A DNA stretch of 64,000 nt from Cordylochernes scorpioides (taxonomy: Eukaryota > Arthropoda > Arachnida > Pseudoscorpiones > Chernetidae), in assembly GCA_030710605.1 (NCBI GenBank), contig CP092870.1, forward strand, positions 55,451,532 to 55,515,531. Reading direction: 5' to 3'. Positions 54,633 to 64,000 of this stretch are shown piece after piece. Under the pieces are notes generated by a model that was not told the DNA's origin, made no database searches, and worked only from the letters and a program-made list of their open reading frames with translations. Every line of letters starts with the position of its first letter. Positions within the stretch are counted from its first letter, which is position 1. A program made the translations under genes and the position numbers.

Positions 54633-54646
54633 AAAAAAAAAAAAAA
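54633..54646 (-). terminator. Pol III terminator of tRNA-Tyr
   Basis: On the minus strand a 14-T run begins two bases after the tRNA 3' end. Confidence 0.85.
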
Positions 54647-54647
54647 C

Positions 54648-54736
54648 TCCCTCGAGCCGGATTTGAACTAGCGACCTAAGGATCACCGCTTAATTACATC
54701 TACAGTCCTCCGCTCTGCCAACTGAGCTATCGAGGG
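54648..54736 (-). tRNA. tRNA-Tyr(GUA) with 16-nt intron
   Basis: Minus strand. Acceptor CCCTCGA/TCGAGGG with A discriminator; D arm GCTC..GAGC; anticodon arm GAGGA-CTGTAGA-TCCTT with anticodon GTA. A 16-nt intron (ATGTAATTAAGCGGTG) sits after position 37, the usual place in eukaryotic tRNA-Tyr. T arm GCTAG-TTCAAAT-CCGGC has one A-C mismatch. Box A TAGCTCAGTTGG and box B GTTCAAATC are present, and a T-run follows. The T-stem mismatch could make it weak or a young pseudogene, but all else fits a working gene. It lies within the first intron of the protein gene, same strand. Confidence 0.92.
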
Positions 54737-55094
54737 ATACAAACCGATGAATAAGTTTACCTTATAAAGTAAACTAATCCTATTTCTACACAAAATGTAC
54801 TCATACCTAACTAATAAATTAAGATTTAGAACAAATACTTATATCATTTCTCACATATTAATATAGATATATTTATATTTTGAAAATAGAACAATCCAAA
54901 TTTAAAATCATTAGATTAAAAAAAGGCAAATATTGGCAAATACATCTCTTATTCAATTCAATATATATGCCTTTTTATTATTACTATATATAACGCCAGC
55001 TTTGCCCACCCTCCCCCCCCCCCCCCCCCCTCATCATGCCTGCCCCACTCGCTCTTTCGTTTTTGTAACTATTGGTTTGGAGCGGGTCGCTCTT

Positions 55095-55243
55095 TAAATA
55101 AATGCATATATTAGTTAATAACTAAATGGAATCCTCTCTTTCCTTTTCCCAGTATGAGACGCCTACGGAAGCCAACAGTACATAGACAGATAAAGCACAT
55201 AGGCTATAGTTATTAACTAATATATGCATTTATTAAAGGCGCC
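55095..55243. mobile_element. Small inverted-repeat MITE
   Basis: TAAATGCATATATTAG-type arm AAATGCATATATTAGTTAAT and its inverse TTAACTAATATATGCATTT at the other end; ~149 bp, noncoding. A C-run lies at about 55010-55031 to the left. Confidence 0.7.
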
Positions 55244-56174
55244 AAATTTATAATTGTAACAAATAGTATTTGAATAAAAACATTCAATCGGGTAAAACAC
55301 GGGCGTTGCCCGGGTCATTCGGCTATATATATATAAAAGTCAGTGTATGTTTGTATGTTTCCTGCCCTCCTTTAAGGTTCGGGGGGCCACTCCAGCATTA
55401 CAACTCGCCATGTGTAAATAATCTGGACAAGGTGACTCGCGAGCTGTGCTCGAATGTAACACCTGCAAATTGAGATGAAATAAATAAATAAATGTATATT
55501 TGTTTGTTCCTCTGTCGGCTATACACGTCCACAATACGTAACTAATCTGACTGAAATTTTAACAGTATAAAGAGTAGAATCTGGAAAAACTTCTAGTGCA
55601 AATTTCAGGTCTCTATCCCGAATATTCTTCAGTTATTTGCAAATTGCGTTGCAAATTTGACTTTTCGCTCGCAAGCAGCGCCTCTAGCGGTGAAGATGGA
55701 AGTAATATCAGCTGACCTAATGTACATGTAAAACGTGTTTAGACAGGACATAGAGAAAATCTGGAAAAGATATTCATCGGGTTTTTAGCCAATAAAAAAT
55801 AAAAATGACAGGTTCTGGGCAAAAATAGTTGTTTTTTTCAGTCAGAAAATGATTATGACAATATTGCTGTATCATGTTTGATTATCAGATACAAAATTAT
55901 ATCGGGAAGAATTCCAAAAAGCAGAGACCACGGATGAAGCCAGTTCATTTTTAGTGTGCAGGAACAAAATTCTAACAGAAAAACATTCATTCGAGCAGAA
56001 GACACAAAGCCAGATCATCTCTTTAAAAAATTTCGCTTTTCTGACAAAAGGTTTGGAGCGGGACGTTTCACAAGAGTGACATCCACGGCGCCAATTTATA
56101 ATTGTAACGAATAGTATTTGAATAAAAACATTTAATCGGGTAAAACCTGGGCGTTGCCCGGGTCATTCGGCTAG
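55236..56174 (+). mobile_element. Helitron-like element(s) with repeated 3' ends
   Basis: Two ~85-bp copies of a 3' terminus occur at 55236-55325 and 56088-56174. Each has ATAGTATTTGAATAAAAACA and a GGGCGTTGCCCGGG hairpin. The second ends CTAG before T. The body between starts TATATATATAAAAGTCAGTG, typical of Helitron 5' ends. It has no helicase. The hairpin plus CTRR end is the Helitron signature. Confidence 0.65.
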
Positions 56175-56179
56175 TTGAT

Positions 56180-56685
56180 TTCTATCCGAAAGATAGTTAA
56201 CACGATACTGGATTGTTCGACATGTGAATCAAGCAACCCTAAACATCCGACGCACTTTTTTATTTCTAATCCTCGTTAATATTTGAAATTCGTCTGATTT
56301 AAATAGTTAAATTTCTCAAAATCAGCTTAATTCTATTATATTTTACCTCAACACTTTAAAGAAAACGTATCGTCAAAAGATATTTACATTTGTAGTTATT
56401 TCTGTCTGACTTTTAAAATTTTCTTTTACGAAGGCGAAAACCATTTTTGAGCAACTACAAATAATGTTACAACTTCTCATCTCTATACATTGAGAAAATA
56501 AAAGGATGACTTGAAGAGAAAATCAAAGAATAATGATTAAATAAATTATTAGAGAGATTCGAATATCAATCTGTAATTGTCAGTTAATAATTGGAAATGT
56601 TTTATTGCGATTAAACCTAAACCATTCAAATTGTTGAAGTTTATTATATGTAGTTTGAAATTCTCGTGTAGTTCAATGTCTAGAC
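56180..56685. other. No recognisable gene
   Basis: AT-rich intron DNA. Confidence 0.4.
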
Positions 56686-56689
56686 ATGT

Positions 56690-57217
56690 ATTTGTTGTGC
56701 CCAATAAAGAGCCTCAGATGTCTCCATACATCTCTATCACAGCAACAGCAGTCGCAATTTCCTCTAACTTGTGTTTTTAAACTGCTATTCTTGGTCAATT
56801 TTCTGCTGTTGTCGTGTCCAATGAAGAACCTCAGATGTCTCCGTACATCTCTATCACAGCAGTTACAATGTCCTTTATTTTGGGAGTGTAAAGCTGCTGT
56901 TCTGAGTCAATTTTCTGTTGTTGTCGTGTCCGAAAAAATGCTCAGATGTATCCGTACATCTATATCATAGAATTCGCAATGTCCATTAATTTAGGTGGGT
57001 ATAGCTGCTGTTCTGGGCTCATTCTAATTTTCTGCAAGGCTGAGGCTATTGCTGAACATGAGACTATGTGGGTAGGTGTTAGTTCCACACCAGGATAATT
57101 GTTACATGTCCTATAGGTTCTCTTGTTTAATCTTGTGGCAGAAATAAATTCAGGTATTTTATAATTAGTGAAATACCTATCTTTTCTGATATCCATACTC
57201 AACATGTCTACTAACAT
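56690..57217 (-). pseudogene. LINE ORF2 C-terminus with tandem-repeated 3' end
   Basis: Minus strand frame 56960-57217 has the zinc-tail TCNNYPGVELTPTHIVSCSA and then SPEQQLYPPKLMDIAN. Downstream, ~115-bp units (CAGATGT.TCCGTACATCT, TGTTGTCGTGTCC on plus) are repeated three times, each repeating the end of the coding region and start of the 3' UTR. Confidence 0.6.
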
Positions 57218-57349
57218 ATGGTTTTACTTATGTAGAGAAAATATTGTGTGTAAATGGACGTCTTTTCCATAGGGTAGCACCGCTTCTCAAATCTACGCTC
57301 ATGAACAAAGTTCAAGGAAGTTTCATATTTTTATTTCGCCTTTGTCTTT

Positions 57350-57665
57350 TTTTTTTAAGTAAACAGGGACACATTTTCACACTTTGGTTAACTCGCGTGT
57401 CTTCAATAAAGATCACTGTGTGTCAAATATCTATCAGTGTTATTGCCTGAACTCCTATATATTTGCTAAAATGTACAACCTATTCAAGTTTTTTTCATGA
57501 GTGTATTTTTCGGAGATATTGTCTGAATCCCGATATACATTCTAAAAAGTACAACTTTTTAAAGTTTTGTCTATGAGTATATCTTTCGGAATTATTGTCT
57601 GAATCCCGATATACAAGCTAAAAGGTACAAAACGTCCTTAGGTTTTGTTCATGAGAGTGTATGTA
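57350..57665 (+). repeat. Tandem repeat units (TTTTGTCCATGAGTG family)
   Basis: Three diverged units of the same family as 29055-29390 and 34650-35215. Confidence 0.7.
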
Positions 57666-57699
57666 TAAAATATATGGTTATTATGAAAGAATGTTTCTT

Positions 57700-57840
57700 T
57701 CCCAAATTAAACAAAATTCTACTGCCGTTATTGCGATGCATTAATTCGGCAAAATCCCAAAGAGGAATCACAATGATGAACCAATCCCTTCCGACATTTG
57801 TTCATCGAGATATGGACAGTGAAATGCTTATTTTATTTGA
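57700..57840. repeat. Decayed MITE family B copy
   Basis: TTCTACTGCCGTTATTGCG end and a weak core (CGGCAAAATC...ATGATGAACC). The boxes are eroded. Confidence 0.5.
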
Positions 57841-57869
57841 ATAAGAAAATAATATAAAACTGAAAGGTA

Positions 57870-58070
57870 CATATTGCACTACGCTGATGAGGATCAACGG
57901 CCTTAAACGCGTACGTGGTTAGCTTCTCTTGATTAATCAAGAAAAGCTATTTGACCAATTATTTTTTAATAATAAAAATTCAACTATTAGTTGTGATATC
58001 AATTCCGACAAATCGCGAAATCCATTAACCACCTTTAGTTGCACGATCAGGAGATGCCATTTTCATAGTT
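57870..58070 (+). repeat. Hammerhead-bearing repeat, degenerate ribozyme
   Basis: 57878-57919 has ACTACG/CGTGGT stem I and an intact CTGATGA. Stem II is broken and GAAA has become TAAA. ACGCGT in stem III is a perfect palindrome. The rest matches the right arm of 47655-47840 to GATCAGGAGATGCCATTTT. Confidence 0.65.
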
Positions 58071-58244
58071 TTCTCTTTAGGTTATTAAAATAATAATGAT
58101 AAATTACATTTTTCATATTTGCATCGCGCAAAAGAGCGATTAGAACTTGTTTTGTCATCACATACAAATCTTGGACAAATGTACTTTTAAAATACTAGAA
58201 TTTTATGAAGAACGGTTGTATATTCTAGATTTGTGTGTACCTAC

Positions 58245-58322
58245 CAAGCTAGAAATGACGATTCCTTGAATCGTCTGCTTTTTGGAAGGCGGCAGTCCCA
58301 GAGGCGTGTTCACCGAGGACAT
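58245..58322 (-). CDS. First coding exon of membrane-protein gene
   Basis: ATG at 58320-58322 (minus), 26 codons: MSSVNTPLGLPPSKKQ then TIQGIVISSL, ending phase 0 at donor TTG|GTAGGT. There is no signal peptide; the end begins the first membrane helix that continues in 48019-48098. The start is chosen because a TATA box lies ~100 bp upstream and the frame joins the next exon in phase. A longer overlapping frame (58249-58479) is in another phase and is ignored. Confidence 0.75.
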
Positions 58323-58418
58323 GTTGGAGAGTGGAAGGATAGGGATAAGATAGCGGCTGGAGATAGTCTTGTGAGAGAGAGGATAGGTGGCCGAGAGAGG
58401 CGCTGTCAGAGCCTAACT

Positions 58419-58428
58419 TGATATATAA
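58419..58428 (-). promoter_or_regulatory. TATA box of membrane-protein gene
   Basis: GGTTATATATC on the minus strand, about 100 bp before the start codon, leaving a GC-richer 5' UTR (CTCTCTCGGCC). The transcription start is not visible from sequence alone. Confidence 0.45.
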
Positions 58429-58479
58429 CCAAATGGACTCTATCTGGATGAACTCTTGCAATATTTCCATATGTTGCAC

Positions 58480-59160
58480 CCGTTATTGTTAACTCATTTC
58501 AACAACTCGTGGCGAAACTTCATTCAAAAGAGAGAGTTGAAGTCACAATATTTGATAACTGAATTCTACATATATTGATTCGTCTAAAGGACGTTTTAAT
58601 GAACTCATTAAAATACCTTTGATATGCTTGATATATACAGAATGTGTACTATTTTATCATAATTATCGATTAAACTTCGATTTTTTAAAGAAACCAAATT
58701 TTTTCAATGGAAATCGTTTTACTCTTACTTTAAATTCACAATATACTAGAGCTTTGAATTCTTTATTAACGATACAAGCCAAACTTCTCGGAAGGCTATG
58801 AAACGCCTTTATTTTTTCGAGGGGAAAAAGAAATTATCTTAAAATTTAATAATGGAACGACTTAACTTCAGATGAAAGACCTGAATTGCTAGCTGACATC
58901 TGCGAAAAACAATTCAGCCCTAATTCTCTCGTACCTTCTTTGCCAAACCTACACTCACGCAAAAAAGAGTCGTGAACTAATATTTCCGAGTGAACAAATA
59001 AACGGGACTTTAGTGTAAAAATATCTAAGAAATTATATATTTTATTGACATACAAGAAAATAGAAAGAGTCCCAGAAATAATTTAAATACGAAGTAAAGC
59101 AGTAAAACTACTTCTAAATCATATTCTGACTGAATTCTCATAAATTTATTATTACAAAGG
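58480..59160. other. Upstream region, no gene recognised
   Basis: AT-rich sequence 5' of the gene. I find no second gene; regulatory elements cannot be named. Confidence 0.4.
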
Positions 59161-59164
59161 ATTG

Positions 59165-60205
59165 AAGATATCGACAAATTGCAAAATAATCATAGGACTC
59201 CGCGTCGTGAGGCGTTCATCATTTATCGAAACGGTGTGAAGCTCTCCCATATCACAGCCCGTCTGGAAATGAAATCTAAAGAAGTGACCAGTCACGTGTA
59301 CGTGACCTATGGCATCAAGTACTCTATGTGCTATAAACACGGGAACAAGCACTCCAACTGCCCCTGGAAGACTAGCGTTCAAGAAGCTAACCTGCTTCTA
59401 TACCTGGATCCCCCTGCTGGTCCAAATAACGCCGGAGGAAAGCAGCCCTCTTCTTCGAACTGATGTCGGCTCTAGTACTAAAAACAGACGCAGGTTCAAC
59501 AACGACTGCAGCACCAATTCTATCAGCATTACCAGCACCATCCGCTGCACCAACTCCAGGTTCATCACCAGCCCCACCTGCAGCTCCTACATCTGCTGCC
59601 CAGACCTCACCTACTGCTACTGTGGATCCAGCCCCTCCTATATCAAGGGCTATCCAGTGGTTCTCAGAAGATCCAATCATTTTTACAGAACAAGTCCAAC
59701 ATGGCCCAGAGCCAAATAGACGTTCTGGAGAAACCCAAGGCCTTGGTAGCACTGGAAGAAATGGAAGAGGAGGAGATCCTGGTGTCGACTCCCTCAGGCA
59801 CCCCTTCCAAGAAACCGCAGCAGCTCAGCGATATCCTTGAGCGTATCTCCAACAACATCTGAGACGAGTTTGATTTCGAAGAGTTTGAAAGAGGCGAAGT
59901 CTTGGAGACGCTAGCCTCCAGCGACGGGTCGCTGACCCACATATATTGGAGTTGCCGAGCCGTACGACCCCTGCTACGGGATGAATTCGCCTCCTTCGAA
60001 GTGCCCCTGGATATGCAGGCCCGGCTGTTTGGCGTCTGCCTCCATCCCGAGGCAATGACAAGTGAAGCGAAGGCTACCATCTACAAGTACCATCTTGGTA
60101 TTGAGTTGGGTAACACCAGCCATCTTATCAACTTACTCACTCTGTGGGAAAGAACTCTCACATTCGTTCGGTGGAAGAATCTTTCCCCGGGTTGGCGCCA
60201 CCAAT
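59165..60205 (+). pseudogene. Deleted LINE: ORF1 part fused to ORF2 C-terminus
   Basis: The plus-strand first part (59179-59463) reads TPRREAFIIYRNGVKLSHIT and has a Cys/His cluster CYKHGNKHSNC, like an ORF1 zinc knuckle. A Pro/Ala/Thr-rich stretch follows to 59840. After a stop, 59880-60205 reads VLETLASSDGSLTHIYWSC and ends LSPGWRHQ, like the ET..H..W.C tail of Tx1/L1 ORF2. The RT between is missing. GC-rich relative to flanks. Confidence 0.6.
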
Positions 60206-60295
60206 GACCACATTGTATTTATATTTTATATATATAATATTTATCCAATATTAATCCAATAATTTTCATTATGTATCCTTATTCATTCTATATAT

Positions 60296-60782
60296 TGTCG
60301 CGTATAAAGCCTCAAAACACCTACCATCTCCGGCAATAGATGGCGCTTTCGCCTTTTTCCGTATGGAACTAATTGGATATCGCTGTGTTCCTGTTTCCTA
60401 GAGCAAATAGTTGTAAATATGTGTTTATATTAGCTCTGGTGTGTAAATAAAGGTAAATACCCGTTGAGTGTTATTTTAGTTACATGTAATGTGTAGTAGG
60501 AATGACAATAAAAAAAGTAGTGATTGAAGTCTCGGTGCCGGTTGCTGTTGTTACTCTCGCCATCGCCACATCGCTGCTGCTACTCTTCTGGTAAGTCTCT
60601 CGTGTCCCCCCACCAGTGGTAAGGCCGAGAGATACTGCCAGAGGAAAGGAGTTACACTTGAGCGGTGGTTCTGGGACGTCCTTGGGTGCTCTGCAGGGTA
60701 TAGCTGCAGAGGGAGAGCAACGAGAGCCCGGGTAGGTGAGGAAGCGGCGTCGTCGCTAAGAACCGGAGGGCAAGCCGCGACA
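60296..60782. mobile_element. Solo LTR, 487 bp
   Basis: Starts TGTCGCG and ends CGCGACA (inverted termini TG...CA), flanked by ATAT on both sides. It contains AATAAAGG-type polyadenylation signals and a GC-rich 3' half. No internal region remains, consistent with LTR-LTR recombination. A CTCF-like AGATGGCGCT lies at 60338-60347. Its family is unknown. Confidence 0.75.
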
Positions 60783-60789
60783 ATATTTA

Positions 60790-61385
60790 TTTTGATTTAC
60801 CCTTATATGGACGATGAAATAAAGAAGTTTCAATCTCTATCTATATATGCCTGTGGTATTACTATAATGTATGAGACAGAAAACTTCCTACTAAATTGAT
60901 AATTTAAAGTGAAGGTAAGAGATGTATTTTGTCAACAATTATATAGAAAAATCTTAGCTGGGGTCTCTCAAAGTACTTTGGCCGGCCAATATTATTTTAC
61001 ATATACATGAATTAGTTCATATTCTTCTAGATTGCCAACACTGTACTGTACCGACGATACCGCAACCTTAGCCACGGCATAGACATCCAATGGAATTCAA
61101 ATAAAGCTCCAAGAGGCTTGAATCTCTGCTGGACCTTTGTGCGAAAAATTGCATCTTTCAAAGAATCCTAATATCTGACAGTTACGATAGCTTTACCTGC
61201 AACCTGGTGGCTTTCATTGGGTTCCAGTCGGGTGCTTTAGAGAGCATCGGTTTGGAGGACAGTGAATAGCTTGATCGATCAGTTACTTCCTTATGTAGGT
61301 TGGAAGCTGCCACCCGCCGCAAGTAAAACGGCTGGTTGGGATAGCTTCTCCTGCGAGCTAGACAGAGACTTCAAAGACTTCTTCG
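60790..61385. other. Unclassified moderately GC-rich sequence
   Basis: 61010-61385 has a different composition from its flanks (CCACGGCATAGACATCC, GCCACCCGCCGCAAG). It may be a decayed transposon, but I recognise no domain. Confidence 0.35.
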
Positions 61386-61570
61386 CCTAATCTACCATAC
61401 CGCTGTTATATTGTATTTTTCTATCTTCCTTTTATAGTGATACTGATGTTAGACTCTTGGAATGGGTATTTCAGATGAACTATGGACGTAAGCTTTGAGG
61501 TAGATCAAACTGGCGAAATCGCTGAGAGGGTTCACCACTGATGAGCCATGCCATCTCATTAATTTTTCCA
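61386..61570. mobile_element. MITE family B, half copy with core motif
   Basis: Contains ATCTACCATACCGCTGTTAT and the core at 61510-61558: CTGGC, GAAAT, TGAGAGGG, TTCACCA, CTGATGA, GCCAT, CCATCTCA. Stem 2 retains TGAGA/TCTCA; stem 1 has lost its terminal pair. Only one family end is present. Confidence 0.65.
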
Positions 61571-61572
61571 AT

Positions 61573-61818
61573 TCCAGTAATCGTTGTCTAAAATAAAGTT
61601 AATTGCTTCTTTTTATGATTAATTGTTGTAATTAAAGTAATCGTAGTCTTAAATGAATTTAATTCTTTCTTTTTATGATTCATTGTTGTAATTAGAGTAA
61701 TCGTTGTCTTAAATTAAGTTAATTGTTTCTTTTTATGATTCATTGTTGTAATTAAATTAGTCGTTGTCTTAAATGAAGTTAATTGTTTCTTTTTATGATT
61801 TATTGTTGTAATTAAAAT
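61573..61818. repeat. 60-bp minisatellite, about four copies
   Basis: Units of AGTAATCGTTGTCTTAAAT, GAAGTTAATTGTTTCTTTTT and ATGATTCATTGTTGTAATTA, exactly 60 bp apart. Confidence 0.9.
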
Positions 61819-62640
61819 CGGCATTGTTGGGGTTATAGTAATCATTGTTGCGTATAAATTAGTCATTGTTGTTTGAGTAAAATTTCATTGCAACTCTTTA
61901 ATTTTCATTATTGTAATTAATTGTTGTTGTATGTCGATAAAATTCCATTTTGTTTTTCATTATATTTTAGTGTTGTTGTTTTGGATATAGTGACATTGTT
62001 GTGTTTAAAATAGCATTGTTCTGGAAAGTCTAGTAATTGTTTTTGTTGAGTCAGTGTTATGGATGAAGTTTTATTGTTGCGGATAAATTAGTCATTATTT
62101 TGGCTGAAGATTCATTGTTACGGCTAATAAAGACAATTTGGTAAATAAAGGTTAAATAAAGTTAATTGTTATGTAGAAAGTTTTATAGTGTGTGTTGAGG
62201 GTTAAGATTCATCATTTGGTAATAAACTTTCATTTTTGCGGGGGCAACGTTTTATTATTGCTGGTGAATAAATCATTGTGTCATTAAAGTTTCGTTGTTT
62301 CATTAAAAGTATGCATTGTTGTGGGTTTCATTTTTGAATATAAAGTAGTGATTGATTTAGATAAAATTCAATTTTTATTTAGTTTCATTGTTATAGATCA
62401 AGTTTCAATTTTGCAGTTAAAATGTCATTTTTGTTAGTAAACTTCCATAGTTTATATAAATATATAATTGTTCTTCCTAGTGTTTATTTGTTGCCATTAA
62501 TTTCACGATTGTGATAAAGTAATAATTGCTGTGGCTATGGTTTGATTGTTGTTAATATAATCGATTGAGATAAAGTACTAAGTGATGTCGAAAAAATTAT
62601 GGTTGTTGATAGATTAGACCATTGGTTTGTGGATAAAATT
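61819..62640. repeat. Degenerate ATTGTTGTG-type repeat
   Basis: Continues the minisatellite with loose TTCATTGTTG-like words and no fixed period. Confidence 0.6.
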
Positions 62641-62661
62641 TAATTGACATATATAGAGATA

Positions 62662-63601
62662 CTAGCGGATGTGTACCCGGCTTCGCCCAGGTTTTATCGA
62701 GTGAAAGTTTGCCTAACAAATATTGATAATAATATTCTGGAACACACAGAATATTATGATAATAATGTTAATAATATTCGTTACATTATCTATATTAATA
62801 AAATGCAAATTTCATAAGTGTACATCACTAAAAACTTTCGTTACAATGCATCAATTTCAACCAAATTTTCAACATTTATGTAAAACGAGATGGAGCAGGT
62901 TTTGCTTAACATCGAAATATTTTTCCCTAACATTAACATGCGTAACTTCGCTGTTATCGATTAAATACAAAAAAATCAACAGAGTTAATTTTATTTATAT
63001 ATAAATACAAAATTAAATTTCAACAGAGTTAATTTTTTTACATACTAGCTAATAATCTCAATCTAAAAAAATATTCAAAACAAGCAATTTTAAGATAACA
63101 CCATATGTAAAACAGTCGGCCAAGAAAACAAATAACGTGTAATATATATATAATATAATATATATAATAAAATCTTAAATATTATTTATCAAAAGTAAGA
63201 TTATCTCAGGATGACACGGCAATTTATTTGAGACAAGAATAATGATACAATTCCAAGGCGAAGATACTATTCCTTTAACTTCCAATTACCGAGGGAACCA
63301 ATTAATATTGATTTTATTCAACTTATCGAGCATTTTTCAAGGGACCGGAAAAAATGTTCACTAGATAAAACGATGATTTTGTAATGTAGAAAATTAGGAA
63401 AGACAAAATTCAGGATGACACGGCACACAGGGACCGGGAAAAAAATGTTCACTTTATCGAGAGATTCAAATTTACAAGTTTCAAATTATCAAAATATATC
63501 TTCTTTTTTTAATAAGTTTATAGAGAATTGTTTTAACAAATGTTCGTTAGACAAACCTTTACTCGGGTAAAAACCCGGGCGAAGCCGGGCACATCCGCTA
63601 G
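62662..63601. mobile_element. Helitron-like element with inverted CTAG ends
   Basis: Both outer ends read (outward) GGGCGAAGCCGGG hairpin then CATCCGCTAG followed by T, at 62662-62705 (minus) and 63553-63601 (plus). The 940 bp between is AT-rich and holds two TRIM LTR scraps (63203-63250 and 63386-63428). A single Helitron has only one such end, so this is an inverted pair or a TIR element with Helitron-like ends. Confidence 0.6.
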
Positions 63602-63700
63602 TGTATTTATATAATATATAAAATATATTTTTCGAGCGAACATATCCTCTCTCTTTACTGAATAGATTTTTAAAAAGATATATATAAATAAAAATATCTA

Positions 63701-63742
63701 GAGATATACTACATGATCTTAGCCAAAAGGCCGAGAAACGAT
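63701..63742 (-). pseudogene. U2 snRNA 5'-end fragment
   Basis: On the minus strand ATCGTTTCTCGGC and TTTTGGCTAAGATCA match the first ~30 nt of U2 snRNA with one change. GTAGTAT follows with a small deletion. The remaining ~150 nt are absent. Likely a truncated retro-copy or a U2-derived repeat head; not a functional gene. Confidence 0.75.
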
Positions 63743-64000
63743 ATTTTATATATAGAGATGACCTGGCTTCGTGTGTTTTCTGCTCTAGTGAATGTTTCGC
63801 TGGTAGAATTATGTTCCTGCCTACTAATAATTATTATCTGGCTTCGCCCGTGGTCTGCTTTAGTGAATATTCCCCTAAAAAATGTTTTATGTCAATCAAG
63901 CATGATACGGCAATATTGTCATCATCATTTCTGACTAAAAAAATATTGTTGCTCAGTACTTGGTTAATTATAATTTTTCTTGGTTAAAGTGCGACAAAAA

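Noticed and set aside
57700-57840. Fourth functional copy of the ribozyme-like core
   Set aside because: The GAAA and stem segments are eroded beyond useful pairing; kept only as a decayed MITE.
58249-58479. 76-codon frame overlapping the first exon
   Set aside because: It runs through the TATA box and 5' UTR in another phase; the 26-codon exon with a donor and in-phase partner explains the region better.

Overview
The window looks like AT-rich animal nuclear DNA, most likely arthropod. The support is a tRNA-Tyr gene with an intron after position 37, GT-AG exons of 60-190 nt separated by kilobase introns, a Tc1-like transposon with a near-complete transposase, Penelope-like, Ty3/Gypsy and LINE retroelements, Helitron-like termini, and tRNA-derived SINEs. 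Species cannot be fixed from the sequence alone. No bacterial-type operon, CRISPR array or ribosomal RNA is visible.

One cellular protein gene appears to underlie almost the whole window. It runs on the minus strand from a TATA box and start codon near 58.3-58.4 kb to a stop at 12392-12394. Seven short exons are supported by splice sites and mostly by phase: 58245-58322, 48019-48098, 35273-35333, 33231-33310, 24792-24923, 19782-19841 and 12392-12577. They encode a multi-pass membrane protein with a Pro/Gln-rich tail. One phase break between the 48.0 and 35.3 kb exons means either an unseen exon or an alternative donor. Its introns, up to about 13 kb, are filled with transposable elements. The other cellular gene is the tRNA-Tyr at 54648-54736.

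Layout: 0.3-8.3 kb holds a decayed minus-strand Gypsy element split in gag by a second LTR element (4403-7455, 5-bp target duplication). 8.3-9.7 kb is a scrambled LINE. 9.9-15 kb has SINEs, a solo TRIM LTR and MITEs. 15.6-19.6 kb is a foldback element interrupted by a 3.3-kb LINE with a 15-bp target duplication. 20.56-21.98 kb is a complete Tc1-like element. 22.6-24.2 kb is a giant palindrome of two Penelope-like copies. 25.3-28 kb is an old relative of the LARD described below. 28.6-31.8 kb has a LINE tail and a 55/57-bp minisatellite. 31.9-32.4 kb is a palindromic MITE with a hammerhead-like core. 35.5-39.6 kb is a second Gypsy element, plus strand. 40-47 kb is an old minisatellite array into which a TRIM (40304-40984) and a very young LARD (41033-45738; 872-bp LTRs with two differences) inserted. 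47.4-58 kb has hammerhead-bearing repeats, TRIM, SINE, MITE, mariner and Helitron-like pieces. 59-64 kb has LINE remnants, a solo LTR, a minisatellite, an inverted Helitron-like pair and a U2 snRNA fragment.

The most interesting layer is RNA structure inside small repeats. A near-canonical miniature hammerhead ribozyme lies at 47655-47696, with degenerate relatives. A second MITE family carries CUGAUGA and GAAA boxes in permuted order, held by two crossing stems that covary among copies. The 10-mer AGATGGCGCT, a CTCF-like core, recurs in seven different repeat contexts.
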